DNA of 64,000 nucleotides from Thomasclavelia spiroformis DSM 1552 (GCF_025149465.1 NZ_CP102275.1:992001-1056000), one strand, 5' to 3'. Numbered from the stretch's first letter, positions 25,781 to 35,018 are shown. Made by a program: numbers and translations. Notes: generated from the sequence alone by a model not told the origin.

Positions 25781-25808
25781 AAAAAGTGCCTGTTTAAGGC
25801 ACTTTTTT
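25781..25808 (+). terminator. Terminator of the purA-guaA operon
   Basis: AAAAAGTGCC and GGCACTTTTTT form a 10-base stem with a T-tract. Confidence 0.85.
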
Positions 25809-25943
25809 GTATATTTATCTATAAAAATATATAATGTTAAATTATTTGATAAATATAAGTAAATGAAAAAAGGGGTATTAATTAAACAAAATTTGCCATT
25901 GAATGAAAGCTATGAGTGAAAATGAATAAGATGGGACTGAAAA

Positions 25944-26087
25944 ATGAGAGATTTAAGTGCTATTAAAAAATTAAAATTGGAAATCAATGCTGGTGATAAT
26001 ATTCGAGATAGAAGTTTCAATGATGATGTAGAATTCACCGCAAGGCAGAAAATAAAACAAGGGATAAGTCTCGTTAAAAGTAAATGA
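25944..26087 (+). CDS. Short reading frame of unknown origin beside a TnpV relic
   Basis: A 47-residue frame (MRDLSAIKKLKLEINAGDN...) without a clear ribosome-binding site. It precedes a broken tnpV gene and may be the relic of another transposon gene. No family is recognised, and it is unlikely to be functional. Confidence 0.25.
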   Translation: MRDLSAIKKLKLEINAGDNIRDRSFNDDVEFTARQKIKQGISLVKSK

Positions 26088-26101
26088 AAGAAATTAAATA
26101 G

Positions 26102-26434
26102 ATTCAAGTAAGAGGCTGTGAATTTCCAGTTTTAAAACAAGAAGAATTGTTAATAAATTTAACAAAATTTGGACGAATATATTTGAAACATTTGAAAGAA
26201 AATTATAAAGCACATTATCTAGCTTTATTTGTAGAAAATATGTTGAATGATGAACTGTTATCAGTGGATCAGCAGATGAATGATAGATATGACTTGTTAG
26301 TAAAGCAACTTATGGAAGAAAGATATTAATGAAGAATTAAAAGAAAAAATCAAATGAGCTAGGTACAGGAGATGAATTTCGTCAGAAATGTTGCAGAGAA
26401 AAATATAATTAAAGAGGTAATTGAAGTGGGATAA
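26102..26434 (+). pseudogene. Broken TnpV-like transposon gene
   Basis: The frame FGRIYLKHLKENYKAHYLAL, then VDQQMNDRYDLLVKQLMEERY matches the middle of TnpV, a small protein of Firmicutes transposons. After a frameshift near 26330, the expected C terminus appears as VQEMNFVRNVAEKNIIKEV with a TAG where a Trp codon is usual. Frameshifts plus a stop make it a relic. It marks the left edge of the accessory island. Confidence 0.65.
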
Positions 26435-26695
26435 TCTCACTTTTTTGAATATATTTTTTCAATAAAAGTGTGTAAGTAATTTTATTGTATTTTACATTTT
26501 TTATTAAAATAATTATTTAGTTTGATTTTCATTGAGAGTTTATGTGTATAGAAGTATAATTATAATACGCGATTTTTTATTTAAAGTTGCATCGTGAAAT
26601 TTTTGTTAATGCAGAGATACGTATGGTCGTAATATAATTTTTATATTAAATTAAATTATATAGGATGAGTCAAAAAACAGAATGGAGGTATAATT
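26435..26695. other. AT-rich leader region of the gmrSD-like gene
   Basis: No gene is visible. GGAGG at 26684-26688 serves the TTG start of the next gene. Confidence 0.4.
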
Positions 26696-29221
26696 TTGAA
26701 AGGTTCAGAATGTAGATTGATTGAATATATGGATGGTTCAAAGAAACGTTTTATAATTCCTGTCTATCAGCGAAATTATGATTGGAAGACTGAAAATTGT
26801 AAGCAGCTTTATGATGATTTAGTAAAGGTTGTTAAAAATCGCAGAAATAATCATTTTTTTGGTAGCTTAGTATCAGTATATGAGTCTTCTGGTAGAAATA
26901 CTGAGTTTCTTGTTATTGATGGTCAACAGCGTTTAACAACTGTTTCGTTGTTGCTTTTGGCAATGTATAACCTAATTTCAAAAGGATTAGTGGTAGTTGA
27001 GGAAAAAACATTAGCAAATCAAATTTATGAAGACTTTTTGGTTGATAAATATCAGCCAGAAGAAACACGTATTAAATTAAAACCAGTTAAGAATGATAGA
27101 GAAGCATTTGATAAGTTGTTTAATAGTGAAGATGAATATATACGCGATTCAAATCTAACTACGAATTACAATTATTTTTATGATCGCATAAAAAAACAAG
27201 AGGTTACAGTTGATGAATTATTCGATGCTATTTGCAAGCTTGAAATTATTAATATCACACTTAGCAATGATGATAATCCTCAATTGATTTTTGAGAGTTT
27301 GAACTCTACTGGACTAGATCTTAGTGAAGGAGATAAAATTCGCAACTTTATTTTAATGGGATTACCAGCAAATGTTCAAAATGAATATTATGAGAAGTAT
27401 TGGAATAAAATTGAAATTTGTACTAAATATGATGTTAGTTCTTTTATTAGAGATTACTTAAGTATTAAACAACAAGCAATTCCATCTCAAAAAAAAGTGT
27501 ATATTAATTTTAAAGAATTTGTTGAATATACAAAAATTGAAACAGAAGAACTATTAAAAGATATGTTGGCATATGCCAAAAGATATCAAGTGCTTCTAAA
27601 CGGGAATAATGTTGATAAAATGTTGAATGCTTGTATCTACAGATTGAATCGTTTAGAAACAACAGTAACGAGACCGTTTTTTTTGGAAGTTTTAAGATTA
27701 TTTGATGAAAATAAATTGAATATTGATGATGTTTCGGATATTTTTATAACAACTGAAAATTATTTGTTTAGAAGAAATATTTGTGATTTACCAACAAATG
27801 CTTTAAATAAAATTTTTTTGATGTTGCATAGAGAAATTATTCGATATGATGGAACTGATAATGATTACGTATCTAAATTTAAATATACATTATTATCCAA
27901 AAAAGATAGAGCATGTTTTCCTAATAATGATGAATTCGCTCGTGATTTTACCGAACGACAAATTTATTCAATGAATAGTAAAAATAAAATCTATATCCTA
28001 GAACGTATTGAAAATTTTGGTACTGTTGAGGATAAGGATATTTATGGTCATTGTGATTATGGAACATATTCAATTGAACATATAATGCCTCAACATCTTA
28101 CTCCATTATGGCAAAAAGAACTTGGTGAAAATTATGAATTAATTCACGCGGAGTGGCTTCATAGAATTGCAAATTTGACTTTGACTGCTTATAACTCAAA
28201 ATATAGTAATAGCTCTTTTGTAGAAAAGAAAAATATGCAAAATGGTTTTTTAGACAGTGGAATACGAATGAATACTTATATTGCTCAAAAGGATAAATGG
28301 ACATTAGCTGAACTTAAAGATAGGAGTGATTATTTAAAAGATAAAGCATTACAAATATGGTCTGCACCTACAACAGATTATTTACCTGCTGAAAAACAGA
28401 TGGATAGTGTTACGTTAGGAGAAGATATTTCTTTAAGTGGAAGACAAATTGTTCGATTTAGTTTTAAAAAAGCTGAACAGCCAGTAACAAGTTGGGTAGA
28501 CATGTATGAAAGAGTTGTAAAGTTGCTACACGCTGATGAAAAATCAGTATTAAATCACTTAGTAGCACAAAAAGGAGATTATGATTTATCGGTATATTTT
28601 AGTGATAATAAAAATACGTTAAGATCTGCGCTACAAATTGATGAAAATATCTATACAGAGAAAAACACAAGTACTGATATGAAACTATCTATTTTACGCA
28701 GGTTAGTTAAATTGTATGATGTCGATCCTGATGATTTTGTGTTTTATTTAAGAGATGAAAACGAGGAGAATGAAGATGAACCGGGCAGCCGTTTCGAATT
28801 GAGAAGACGCTATTGGACTTATGCACTTGATTTTATTCATGAAGCACATGGAGATAAATCTTTTAGCAATGTTAATGCAACGATAGAAAATTATATTTCT
28901 GGATTTATAGGTGTTAGTGGTTTTTCAATTAATTGTGTTGCTAATTATGATTCTGCGAGAGTGGAAATGTATTTAGGAAAATCTGATAAAGAGATTAATA
29001 AGAAAACTTTTGATATGCTAATTGTAAATAAAGAGAAAATTGAAGCGGGCTTAGGAATTTCTTTGAGTTGGAATAGGAACGATGAAGCAAAGGCGTCGAA
29101 GATTTTTTATCAATTGAATAATGTAAGTATTGAAAATGAAGTGGATTGGCTTCAAATGGCAAGATTTCATGCTGAATGGAGTAAAAAATTCTATGATGTA
29201 ATTGTTCCATACTTGCGCTAA
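26696..29221 (+). CDS. Single-chain GmrSD-type (type IV) restriction protein, DUF262-DUF1524 plus DUF4268-like tail
   Basis: An 841-residue protein likely to restrict invading modified DNA. The DUF262 (GmrS-like) domain begins RFIIPVYQRNYDWK and has the diagnostic VIDGQQRLTTVSLLLLA near residue 80. The DUF1524 (GmrD-like) HNH nuclease domain has YSIEHIMPQHLTPLWQ and HRIANLTLT...NSKYSN near 460-510, with His and Asn residues of the His-Me finger. The last 150 residues, from ELRRRYWTYALDF, match DUF4268. The start is TTG with GGAGG 7 bases before it. A fragment of a second copy lies at 45.35 kb. Confidence 0.88.
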   Translation: MKGSECRLIEYMDGSKKRFIIPVYQRNYDWKTENCKQLYDDLVKVVKNRRNNHFFGSLVSVYESSGRNTEFLVIDGQQRLTTVSLLLLAMYNLISKGLVVVEEKTLANQIYEDFLVDKYQPEETRIKLKPVKNDREAFDKLFNSEDEYIRDSNLTTNYNYFYDRIKKQEVTVDELFDAICKLEIINITLSNDDNPQLIFESLNSTGLDLSEGDKIRNFILMGLPANVQNEYYEKYWNKIEICTKYDVSSFIRDYLSIKQQAIPSQKKVYINFKEFVEYTKIETEELLKDMLAYAKRYQVLLNGNNVDKMLNACIYRLNRLETTVTRPFFLEVLRLFDENKLNIDDVSDIFITTENYLFRRNICDLPTNALNKIFLMLHREIIRYDGTDNDYVSKFKYTLLSKKDRACFPNNDEFARDFTERQIYSMNSKNKIYILERIENFGTVEDKDIYGHCDYGTYSIEHIMPQHLTPLWQKELGENYELIHAEWLHRIANLTLTAYNSKYSNSSFVEKKNMQNGFLDSGIRMNTYIAQKDKWTLAELKDRSDYLKDKALQIWSAPTTDYLPAEKQMDSVTLGEDISLSGRQIVRFSFKKAEQPVTSWVDMYERVVKLLHADEKSVLNHLVAQKGDYDLSVYFSDNKNTLRSALQIDENIYTEKNTSTDMKLSILRRLVKLYDVDPDDFVFYLRDENEENEDEPGSRFELRRRYWTYALDFIHEAHGDKSFSNVNATIENYISGFIGVSGFSINCVANYDSARVEMYLGKSDKEINKKTFDMLIVNKEKIEAGLGISLSWNRNDEAKASKIFYQLNNVSIENEVDWLQMARFHAEWSKKFYDVIVPYLR

Positions 29222-29411
29222 AAATCATTAGTTCATTTAGTAACTTTTTTATTGGTTAGAAAGACAAACAGATAAATTTAATGATATAGCAGAAAAAATA
29301 TTTAAGGAAATGAAATTGTTTCTTATCTTTGAGTATCATTAAGAGAAATAATTTTAAATGTTTTATTTAAAAATAATTAATATTAAATACGTATAGTTGG
29401 AGGGGACAGCA

Positions 29412-30515
29412 ATGAAAGATGTTGAGTTCACTAATTTTAAATTAAATAACATTGATAAAGAAATAATAGAAAAAGATAAAATTAAATACAAAAAGAAAAT
29501 AAATCAAGTTGTATCTAAAGCAAGAAGGACTTCTAAAAAAAGTAGATGTTTGATATGTGGAGGAGAAGTAGACAGTTTTTGCAATTCTCATAGTATACCT
29601 GCGTTTTGTTTAAAACAAATTGCAAATCAAGGAAAGGTATATTATTCTAATAAATTAATAGATTTACCATTTATAGATACAGAAAAAGGAATTAAAAATT
29701 CTGGAACTTTTCATTTGATATGTCAAAAATGTGATAATACAGCCTTTCAAACATACGAGAATCCTATTAACTATAATGATAAAATCAGTGGAAAAATGTT
29801 AGCTGAAATCGCCATGAAGAATTATTTGAAACAAATAGATAAAAGAAATATTGAACTTGAAATGCCTAAAGCATCTAGAGAATTAGGAATTAATTATCCT
29901 ATCGAAATTGAAAGACTATATGAAGAAGTGAAAATGTTAGATTTGAAAGAATATTTGTCTTGTTTTTACAAGGCGAAGCGGTTAAGTCAAAAGAAAGATA
30001 ATACAGAATATTATTTGTTTAGTCGTATTAAATTGGACTATACAGTTCCTATTGCATTTCAAGGTACTGTGGCTTTAATAACAGATTTAGATGGATCAAT
30101 TATAAATAATATTTATAATAAAGATTGTAAATATAAAATTGCAAACTTACACATTTGTATTTTCCCTTTTGAAAGCAAAACAGAGATTTTAATGTTTGTA
30201 GAAAATACACATAAGAGATATAGAAAGTTTTATAAAAGATTTAATGAACAGCCTCTTGAATTAAAGCTATCAATCATTAATTACATTATATTTTTATATA
30301 CTGAAGATTATTTTATTTCAAAAAGTGTTAGAGATGATATTATAAAAAATGAATCATTGAGAAATGTCTCTCTACAATCATTTAATGCGTTAGTTACTTC
30401 TCCTGATATTAATCTAATAGAGGAAGCAAAGAAAATTTTCGATTTAAATAATCATGATACAATTCCTAATATCCTATCAATTGAATTTGCAATTAAAAAT
30501 GACAATGCAAAATAA
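29412..30515 (+). CDS. Cys/His HNH-like protein in the defence island, function unknown
   Basis: A 367-residue protein with a treble-clef-like metal site near the N terminus: CLICGG (46-49), FCNSHSIPAFC (57-66) and HLICQKCDNTAF (101-112), resembling an HNH nuclease core (CxxC, His, CxxC, then Asn). The rest is helical with no recognised domain. I start at ATG 29412, 6 bases after GGAGGGG; the frame extends back to a TTG at 29397 that lies in that site. It directly follows the GmrSD gene, separated by about 190 bases, and may be an independent or partner defence gene. Confidence 0.65.
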   Translation: MKDVEFTNFKLNNIDKEIIEKDKIKYKKKINQVVSKARRTSKKSRCLICGGEVDSFCNSHSIPAFCLKQIANQGKVYYSNKLIDLPFIDTEKGIKNSGTFHLICQKCDNTAFQTYENPINYNDKISGKMLAEIAMKNYLKQIDKRNIELEMPKASRELGINYPIEIERLYEEVKMLDLKEYLSCFYKAKRLSQKKDNTEYYLFSRIKLDYTVPIAFQGTVALITDLDGSIINNIYNKDCKYKIANLHICIFPFESKTEILMFVENTHKRYRKFYKRFNEQPLELKLSIINYIIFLYTEDYFISKSVRDDIIKNESLRNVSLQSFNALVTSPDINLIEEAKKIFDLNNHDTIPNILSIEFAIKNDNAK

Positions 30516-30584
30516 ATATATATTATAAGACATAAATTGAAATTTGAATATTTCATAATATATATTATAAACATCTATTAATCA

Positions 30585-30790
30585 TGACCTAAAATTGACC
30601 TTATTATATTATGAAGTAAGAATTTTTATAGGAATTAATGAATTTAGAGAAATAAAGCTTATATCTTAATTTTAAAAGGTTAGTAAATTTATATGAATTC
30701 AAGGAGTTTGAATAGCATATAAAATGTCAAAAAGTGGCTCTATGTCAAGAGTGGAGGATTAAGGAATAGCTAAAGCATAGCGATAGCTGT
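30585..30790 (+). repeat. Island dispersed repeat, copy 1
   Basis: This non-coding stretch (CTAAAATTGACCTTATTATATTATGAA...) resembles 37815-37975, and its end (30735-30790, TGGCTCTATGTCAAGA...) is repeated with one difference at 47157-47212. These look like ends of eroded insertion elements. The rest of 30516-31028 holds no gene. Confidence 0.65.
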
Positions 30791-31028
30791 GAGAGTGTAA
30801 AATTGTTTGGCATTAAAATTGATAATTGAATATTGATAGGCGAATTATTTTAGATTATTTTATTTAAATTAACTAGTTTTTGGAATTCTTTTCTGTAAAT
30901 TAGTCATGATAAGCATTTATTTTTAATAACTTTATTCAAATTATTTTAATTTATATATTATAAAAAACAGTCTGATCAGATATATCCCGTATCTAATTTC
31001 AGATTGTTCATATTTCATAATTTATTAT

Positions 31029-31223
31029 CTACAATTGATTCGGCCAAATCTTTTTCACGACCAGTTGATTTTTTAAATACATGGCTATATCACTGAGACT
31101 GTTGTCAATGCTGCTCAATACTCTATACAGATCAATTTCAGAGCATTCATCTTTTGAAATATAATTGTCATTTATATATTCTGCTATTTCGATAAAATCT
31201 TCTGCGTTCATTTTATATGTCAT
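31029..31223 (-). CDS. Small protein of unknown function
   Basis: A 64-residue acidic, helical reading frame (MTYKMNAEDFIEIAEYINDNY...) on the minus strand with a weak GAGAAG before it. No family is recognised. It is embedded in debris beside the first IS3 copy and may be a relic. Confidence 0.35.
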   Translation of the reverse strand: MTYKMNAEDFIEIAEYINDNYISKDECSEIDLYRVLSSIDNSLSDIAMYLKNQLVVKKIWPNQL

Positions 31224-31796
31224 CTTCTCGTATCATATTCATAAAAGTTATATGCTCGCCATTCGTTTATCCGATCTCATCTGCTGTCTCCATTATAGTA
31301 TTATTATCGATCATCATCATGATTTCTGTTGCTTCTATTATCAAACAAAGGGTCATCAGATTGTTTTTCTTGATGATCCCTGACTTGTATTGGCCAACAC
31401 CATCAATACTTCTGATAACACCAGTGGTTTATTATGTCCGACCTTTTTATTTTTATATTAATATAATTTTTAACAGCTTTCTCATTCATCACTGTTGTTT
31501 TATACTGGATCACGACTTTTTTTGAATGCTTAGTGGACTACTCTGTTGATGGTGTGATTCAGTACGGGTGTTCCTGTCAGGATCAGTATCACATAGTTGT
31601 GTGAATCAAAATTGAAGTTTAAATGCAAACGAATATATTTTACACGTTTTCTTGAACGACATACATTGATACTTAATGCATTTGACATCCAGGTCTTTTA
31701 AGTGGTTATGTGCATGAATTAATGGTGCATTTCGAATAAATTCTATATTTTAAAGCGGTGCTTAAACTGTGTATCAGTGGTGCATAACGCATGAAA
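31224..31796. other. Degenerate mobile-element DNA left of the IS3 copy
   Basis: All frames are broken. On the minus strand short coding-like pieces appear (for example ILILTGTPVLNHTINRVVH and GVIRSIDGVGQYKSGII) in different frames, with GC content higher than the surrounding AT-rich spacers. It looks like a decayed gene, but I cannot name the family. Confidence 0.4.
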
Positions 31797-31843
31797 TGGT
31801 ACTATGTCAAGAAAAAGTACCAGTTAAATAGAAATTTTTCTAT

Positions 31844-32713
31844 TTAACTTCGACATTTGAAAAATTCTGATTCATAATTATTTGGACTCATATAACCGCA
31901 ATGATTATGAATTCTTACTGTGTTATAAAATGTTTCAATATATTCAAATATTAATTGATATGTTTGACCATAATCCATTATTTTGAAGCGATTTAGCCAT
32001 TCTCTTTTTATCAGTGAATGAAACGATTCTATACATGCATTATCCCATGGTGTTCCCTTTTGTGAATAGCTTCTTTTCATTTTTATCGTTATTTTTTGAT
32101 ATTCTTCACTTGTAAACTGCACTCCACGATCGCTATGGATCACAAGCGGTTTTTCAATATTTCTTCGTACTTTTGCAATATTTATTGCTTCTATTATCGA
32201 TTCGGCTTTCATATCTTTAGTTAATACCCAGGATATGATTTTTCTTGAATATAAATCCATTACACTTGTTAAATAAACAAAACCCTCATCATAGGTCCAG
32301 ATATAGGTTATGTCTGTACACCAGAAAGCATTTGGCCTGTCTGGATTGAATTCTCTTTTAAGCAGATTTTTTAAATCTGCAGTGAAATTTTTAGAAATCG
32401 TTGTTTTTGTCCAGTGTTTTATATAGCAGGCTTTTATTCCCATCTCACGCATATAATTACTGACTGTTTTCATGCTTATCTTTATTCCTTTTTGCCGCAG
32501 GATATAGGTGATTTTTGGTGCTCCATAAATTTCTTTGTTTTCATGATAAATAGTTAGAATCATTTCTTTGATTCGTTCTTTGTGCAGTTGCCGATGGGAT
32601 TTTTTACGATGCTTCCATGATTTAAAACCGCTTCTGGAAATATTTAATATTTTGGTTACTGCTCTAATCGAAACCTTATTAGAATCGGCATCTTTATCAA
32701 TATATTCGTCCAA
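31844..32713 (-). CDS. IS3-family transposase OrfB (DDE integrase), copy A
   Basis: A 289-residue catalytic part: an HTH_21 segment (KEIYGAPKITYILRQKGIKIS), then an rve integrase core with the DDE residues in FWCTDITYIWTYDEG, VIHSDRGVQFTSEEY and PWDNACIESFHSLIKREW. No good ribosome-binding site or ATG precedes it; it is most likely made as an OrfAB fusion by -1 frameshifting on the A-run (TTAAAAAAAGC in the sense strand) near the end of OrfA. Confidence 0.93.
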   Translation of the reverse strand: MDEYIDKDADSNKVSIRAVTKILNISRSGFKSWKHRKKSHRQLHKERIKEMILTIYHENKEIYGAPKITYILRQKGIKISMKTVSNYMREMGIKACYIKHWTKTTISKNFTADLKNLLKREFNPDRPNAFWCTDITYIWTYDEGFVYLTSVMDLYSRKIISWVLTKDMKAESIIEAINIAKVRRNIEKPLVIHSDRGVQFTSEEYQKITIKMKRSYSQKGTPWDNACIESFHSLIKREWLNRFKIMDYGQTYQLIFEYIETFYNTVRIHNHCGYMSPNNYESEFFKCRS

Positions 32714-32730
32714 TGCTCTATAAAGAATAC

Positions 32731-33033
32731 TTACTGGCTGTTGAGAATGTTCATAGCTTTTTTTAATATTTCAACAGCGTCTCTTAAATCCCTGTTTTCT
32801 TTTTTTAATCTTGCCAGTTCTTTAGCATCATCACTGGAATAATTACCAGAACCTCTAAATACCTTGCTTTCATCATCGCTGTTTGATGAATATTCTTTAA
32901 TCCAGCGATGAATAGAACTTAATGAGATTCCAAGATTATTAGCTACTTCAGCCATGGTAAGTTCAGGATGATGCTTCCTATAATTAACAGCATCAATTTT
33001 AAATTGTTTATCGATTTGTTTCTTTTTAGCCAT
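32731..33033 (-). CDS. IS3-family transposase OrfA (HTH), copy A
   Basis: A 100-residue DNA-binding protein with an HTH_28/Tnp8 domain (LTMAEVANNLGISLSSIHRWIKEY) and a leucine-zipper-like C terminus (LARLKKENRDLRDAVEILKKAMNIL). A GGGGTAGAG ribosome-binding site precedes it. The A-run slippery sequence near its end allows the frameshift into OrfB. Confidence 0.93.
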   Translation of the reverse strand: MAKKKQIDKQFKIDAVNYRKHHPELTMAEVANNLGISLSSIHRWIKEYSSNSDDESKVFRGSGNYSSDDAKELARLKKENRDLRDAVEILKKAMNILNSQ

Positions 33034-33196
33034 ATAACTCTACCCCTTATTTATAATTTGATTATTGATTAATATAGATTACATCTGTTATCAGTATTAA
33101 TCAATACTGTTTTCATTTTATTGACATTTCTCTATTTAACTGGACCTAAATATATACTAGCATCAAAATAATCAATTCTAGAAAGGAAAACCAAAA

Positions 33197-33277
33197 ATAA
33201 AAATCGTCATAGTACTGTGTGATGACGACATTAAACAAGTAACACTATTTGATTTTTTAAGTGAAATATTCAGATAA
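33197..33277 (+). pseudogene. Possible relic of a LytTR-type response regulator start
   Basis: A 26-residue frame (KIVIVLCDDDIKQVTLFDFLSE) looks like the first strand and acidic pair of an AgrA/LytR-type receiver domain. AGAAAGGA lies upstream, but the start would be ATA and the frame closes at once. It is probably a fragment. Confidence 0.3.
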
Positions 33278-33386
33278 ACTCTTTACTATTATTCTTTCTA
33301 ACGTTTGAGAGCTTTTTCAATAATGAATTTCATATCATAAAGCATTTTCACACTATTAAAACAGTGTTGAAAGTACACTAAATCAT

Positions 33387-34397
33387 TTAAATATTTTTAT
33401 AATTATTTAATGTTTCCTTATATTCCTCTATTATTTTAATTCTGACTTCCTCAGGCTCTAAAACAATTACCTCATTAAGAAACGGAGCAAAATATGATTT
33501 AAATTGTAGTTCTGAACAGTTGAAGTAATAAATTCCTTTTTTTTGATCACTTTTCGATAATGGTATAGGTCTTTCTAGATATCTAGAATCGAATAAATCT
33601 TTACCCCTGTCTGTTAATAGGACTTTATAAATTGTATTATTATTAATCGAAAACTGAACACCATTTAATTTCATTTTTTTGAATTGTTCTTCTATATAAG
33701 TTTGAAATGTTCGAACACTTGCATCAAGATACACACTTGTAATATTATATATATGTATTGTGCTAGCAAAATATTTATTCGTTTCTTCTTTATAACCTTG
33801 ATATAAAAGATAATTATATAGCCCTTCTTTAGAAGTGCAAATTTCTTTTGGACTAATAAATATTTTCTTTCCCGATTTTGTTTTTATACGGATATTTTGA
33901 TTATTTTTGATTGCATCATTAATTTTATTTATTACTTTTTTATAAATAATTTTTTCTCTCTCACATTGGGGTTCTTTTAGATATGAGTAAATAATATTAG
34001 CTAAATATTCAGACTCACTTGCATTTTTTGGACAGGCATCAAGTATAAAGTCTAATTCATCATCGTTTTTATTTTTTCTTATGTGTATCTTTTTTTTTCG
34101 ATTTCGTTTGCTTTCACCATCTAAAAATGATGTTTCAGATATATATTTAGTAATTTTCCATGCAATATTTTGATAACTTATTTCACTAAAATCTTGAACA
34201 TTACTTTCAATTGTGATTGCCTCCTGTATTTTCTGTTTTAAAGAATTTATATTATGGTTATAGTTTGAATAATGATTTATTATTATTTTTTTTATTATAT
34301 CTGACTTATTTTTTCCTGTTTTAAATAATTTTTGATCTTCAATTATTTTCTCATAAGCAATAGGATCTAAGTATATGGTAATTTGATTATCTGTCAT
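33387..34397 (-). CDS. Ribbon-helix-helix/WYL-domain transcriptional regulator
   Basis: A 336-residue protein. The N terminus (NQITIYLDPIAYEKIIEDQKL, then KSDIIKKIIINHY) fits a ribbon-helix-helix DNA-binding domain; the middle (about 185-225, NIRIKTKSGKKIFISPKEICTSKEGLYNYLLYQGY) is a WYL domain, which commonly binds a ligand such as a nucleotide or nucleic acid. RHH-WYL proteins of this kind are known next to defence systems. I start at ATG 34397 after AAAGGAGA rather than at 34418. It is divergent from the two tiny genes and the Thoeris-like operon, with two identical 12-base sites in the gap. Confidence 0.8.
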   Translation of the reverse strand: MTDNQITIYLDPIAYEKIIEDQKLFKTGKNKSDIIKKIIINHYSNYNHNINSLKQKIQEAITIESNVQDFSEISYQNIAWKITKYISETSFLDGESKRNRKKKIHIRKNKNDDELDFILDACPKNASESEYLANIIYSYLKEPQCEREKIIYKKVINKINDAIKNNQNIRIKTKSGKKIFISPKEICTSKEGLYNYLLYQGYKEETNKYFASTIHIYNITSVYLDASVRTFQTYIEEQFKKMKLNGVQFSINNNTIYKVLLTDRGKDLFDSRYLERPIPLSKSDQKKGIYYFNCSELQFKSYFAPFLNEVIVLEPEEVRIKIIEEYKETLNNYKNI

Positions 34398-34419
34398 TTC
34401 TTTCTCCTTTCCACTCATA

Positions 34420-34486
34420 TTTTGTAGGTGCTTATATATACTATTTTATCTAATTATTATATTTATTCAATATGTTTTGTAGGTGC
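34420..34486. promoter_or_regulatory. Paired direct repeats, candidate operator of the RHH-WYL regulator
   Basis: TTTTGTAGGTGC occurs exactly at 34420-34431 and 34475-34486, 55 bases apart (about five helical turns), each preceded by AT(G)-rich DNA. They lie in the divergent gap just before the regulator gene. Ribbon-helix-helix proteins often bind such repeated short sites. Confidence 0.6.
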
Positions 34487-34572
34487 ATTGAAAATATAAA
34501 TAACCATATTAATATTATTTTAAATAAAATATAATATAGGTATAAACATTCTTAAAGAAAGGAGGATAATAA

Positions 34573-34698
34573 ATGGCGACACATCATGGCGGGAAGGTTG
34601 GAAAAGCAGCTAAGACTTTAGCGAATAAAAAAAGTAGTAAATCTGCAAAATCTAAAGCTGGGACTACTTTAGCTAACCACAAGCATAAATGTCATTAG
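34573..34698 (+). CDS. Tiny basic Lys/His/Ser-rich protein
   Basis: A 41-residue protein, starting MATHHGGKVGKAAKTLANKK and ending ANHKHKCH, preceded by GAAAGGAGG with good spacing. It is strongly basic with His at both ends and many Ser, Lys and Ala residues. Similar tiny proteins are, to my recollection, common as unnamed neighbours in Firmicutes defence regions; the function is unknown. A TATAATATAGG promoter-like stretch lies about 45 bases upstream. Confidence 0.7.
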   Translation: MATHHGGKVGKAAKTLANKKSSKSAKSKAGTTLANHKHKCH

Positions 34699-34733
34699 AC
34701 GTATTATTTTTAAGGAAAGAGAGGTGATTGATT

Positions 34734-34874
34734 GTGTATAAAACAGGAGAAAAGCCAGGTAAGGGAACTTATGTCTGTATAAAATGTGACACAGTTGTGA
34801 TATTAGATGATACTAATGATACTTTACCACCATGTCCAAAATGTAATAATGTAACCTATCGTAAAATATCATAA
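34734..34874 (+). CDS. Tiny zinc-ribbon protein
   Basis: A 46-residue protein starting at GTG with GAGAGGTG upstream. It has YKTGEKPGKGTYVCIKC and, 18-20 residues later, PPCPKCNN, two CxxC knuckles that should hold a zinc ion. It is very close to the preceding tiny gene (35-base gap), so the two are probably cotranscribed. The family is widespread but without an assigned role. Confidence 0.75.
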   Translation: MYKTGEKPGKGTYVCIKCDTVVILDDTNDTLPPCPKCNNVTYRKIS

Positions 34875-34940
34875 GGCAACTCATTTGTATGGATATAGTA
34901 AAAACATTATTAATTCTTTAACAATAACTAACTAATTTAT

Positions 34941-35018
34941 TTATGTTTTACCCTATACTTTATGTAAAGTTTCTTTTTATAGGTAGCTTTGTTGATAATA
35001 GTATTGGGTAAAACATAA
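34941..35018. repeat. Long inverted repeat between the tiny genes and thsA
   Basis: Arms 34941-34959 (TTATGTTTTACCCTATACT) and 35000-35018 are complementary at 18 of 19 positions around a 40-base loop. There is no strong T-tract after it, so it is not an ordinary terminator. It could be a structured RNA, an attenuator or a miniature mobile element. The rest of 34875-35229 shows no gene. Confidence 0.65.

Larger units (their letters stand above)
31797..33165 (-). mobile_element. IS3-family (IS150-like) insertion sequence, copy A
   Basis: The 1369-base element has ends TGGTACTA...(left) and ...TAGCATCA (right), giving the TG...CA termini of IS3 elements, with the shared inner repeat CCAGTTAAATAGA near both ends. 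AAA on both sides is a possible 3-base target duplication. A copy with the same length and gene content lies at 48399-49767 in the opposite orientation; comparing their flanks fixed the boundaries. Confidence 0.9.

Noticed and set aside
31165-31525. Two overlapping plus-strand reading frames of 70-100 codons
   Set aside because: They lack ribosome-binding sites, have odd composition and overlap a decayed region whose coding-like pieces are on the other strand.
33387-34397. WYL protein as part of a type VI-D CRISPR (Cas13d) locus
   Set aside because: No Cas13-like gene or CRISPR array is present in the window.
34573-34874. Toxin-antitoxin pair made by the two tiny genes
   Set aside because: Neither product resembles a known toxin or antitoxin; gene size and order alone are not enough.
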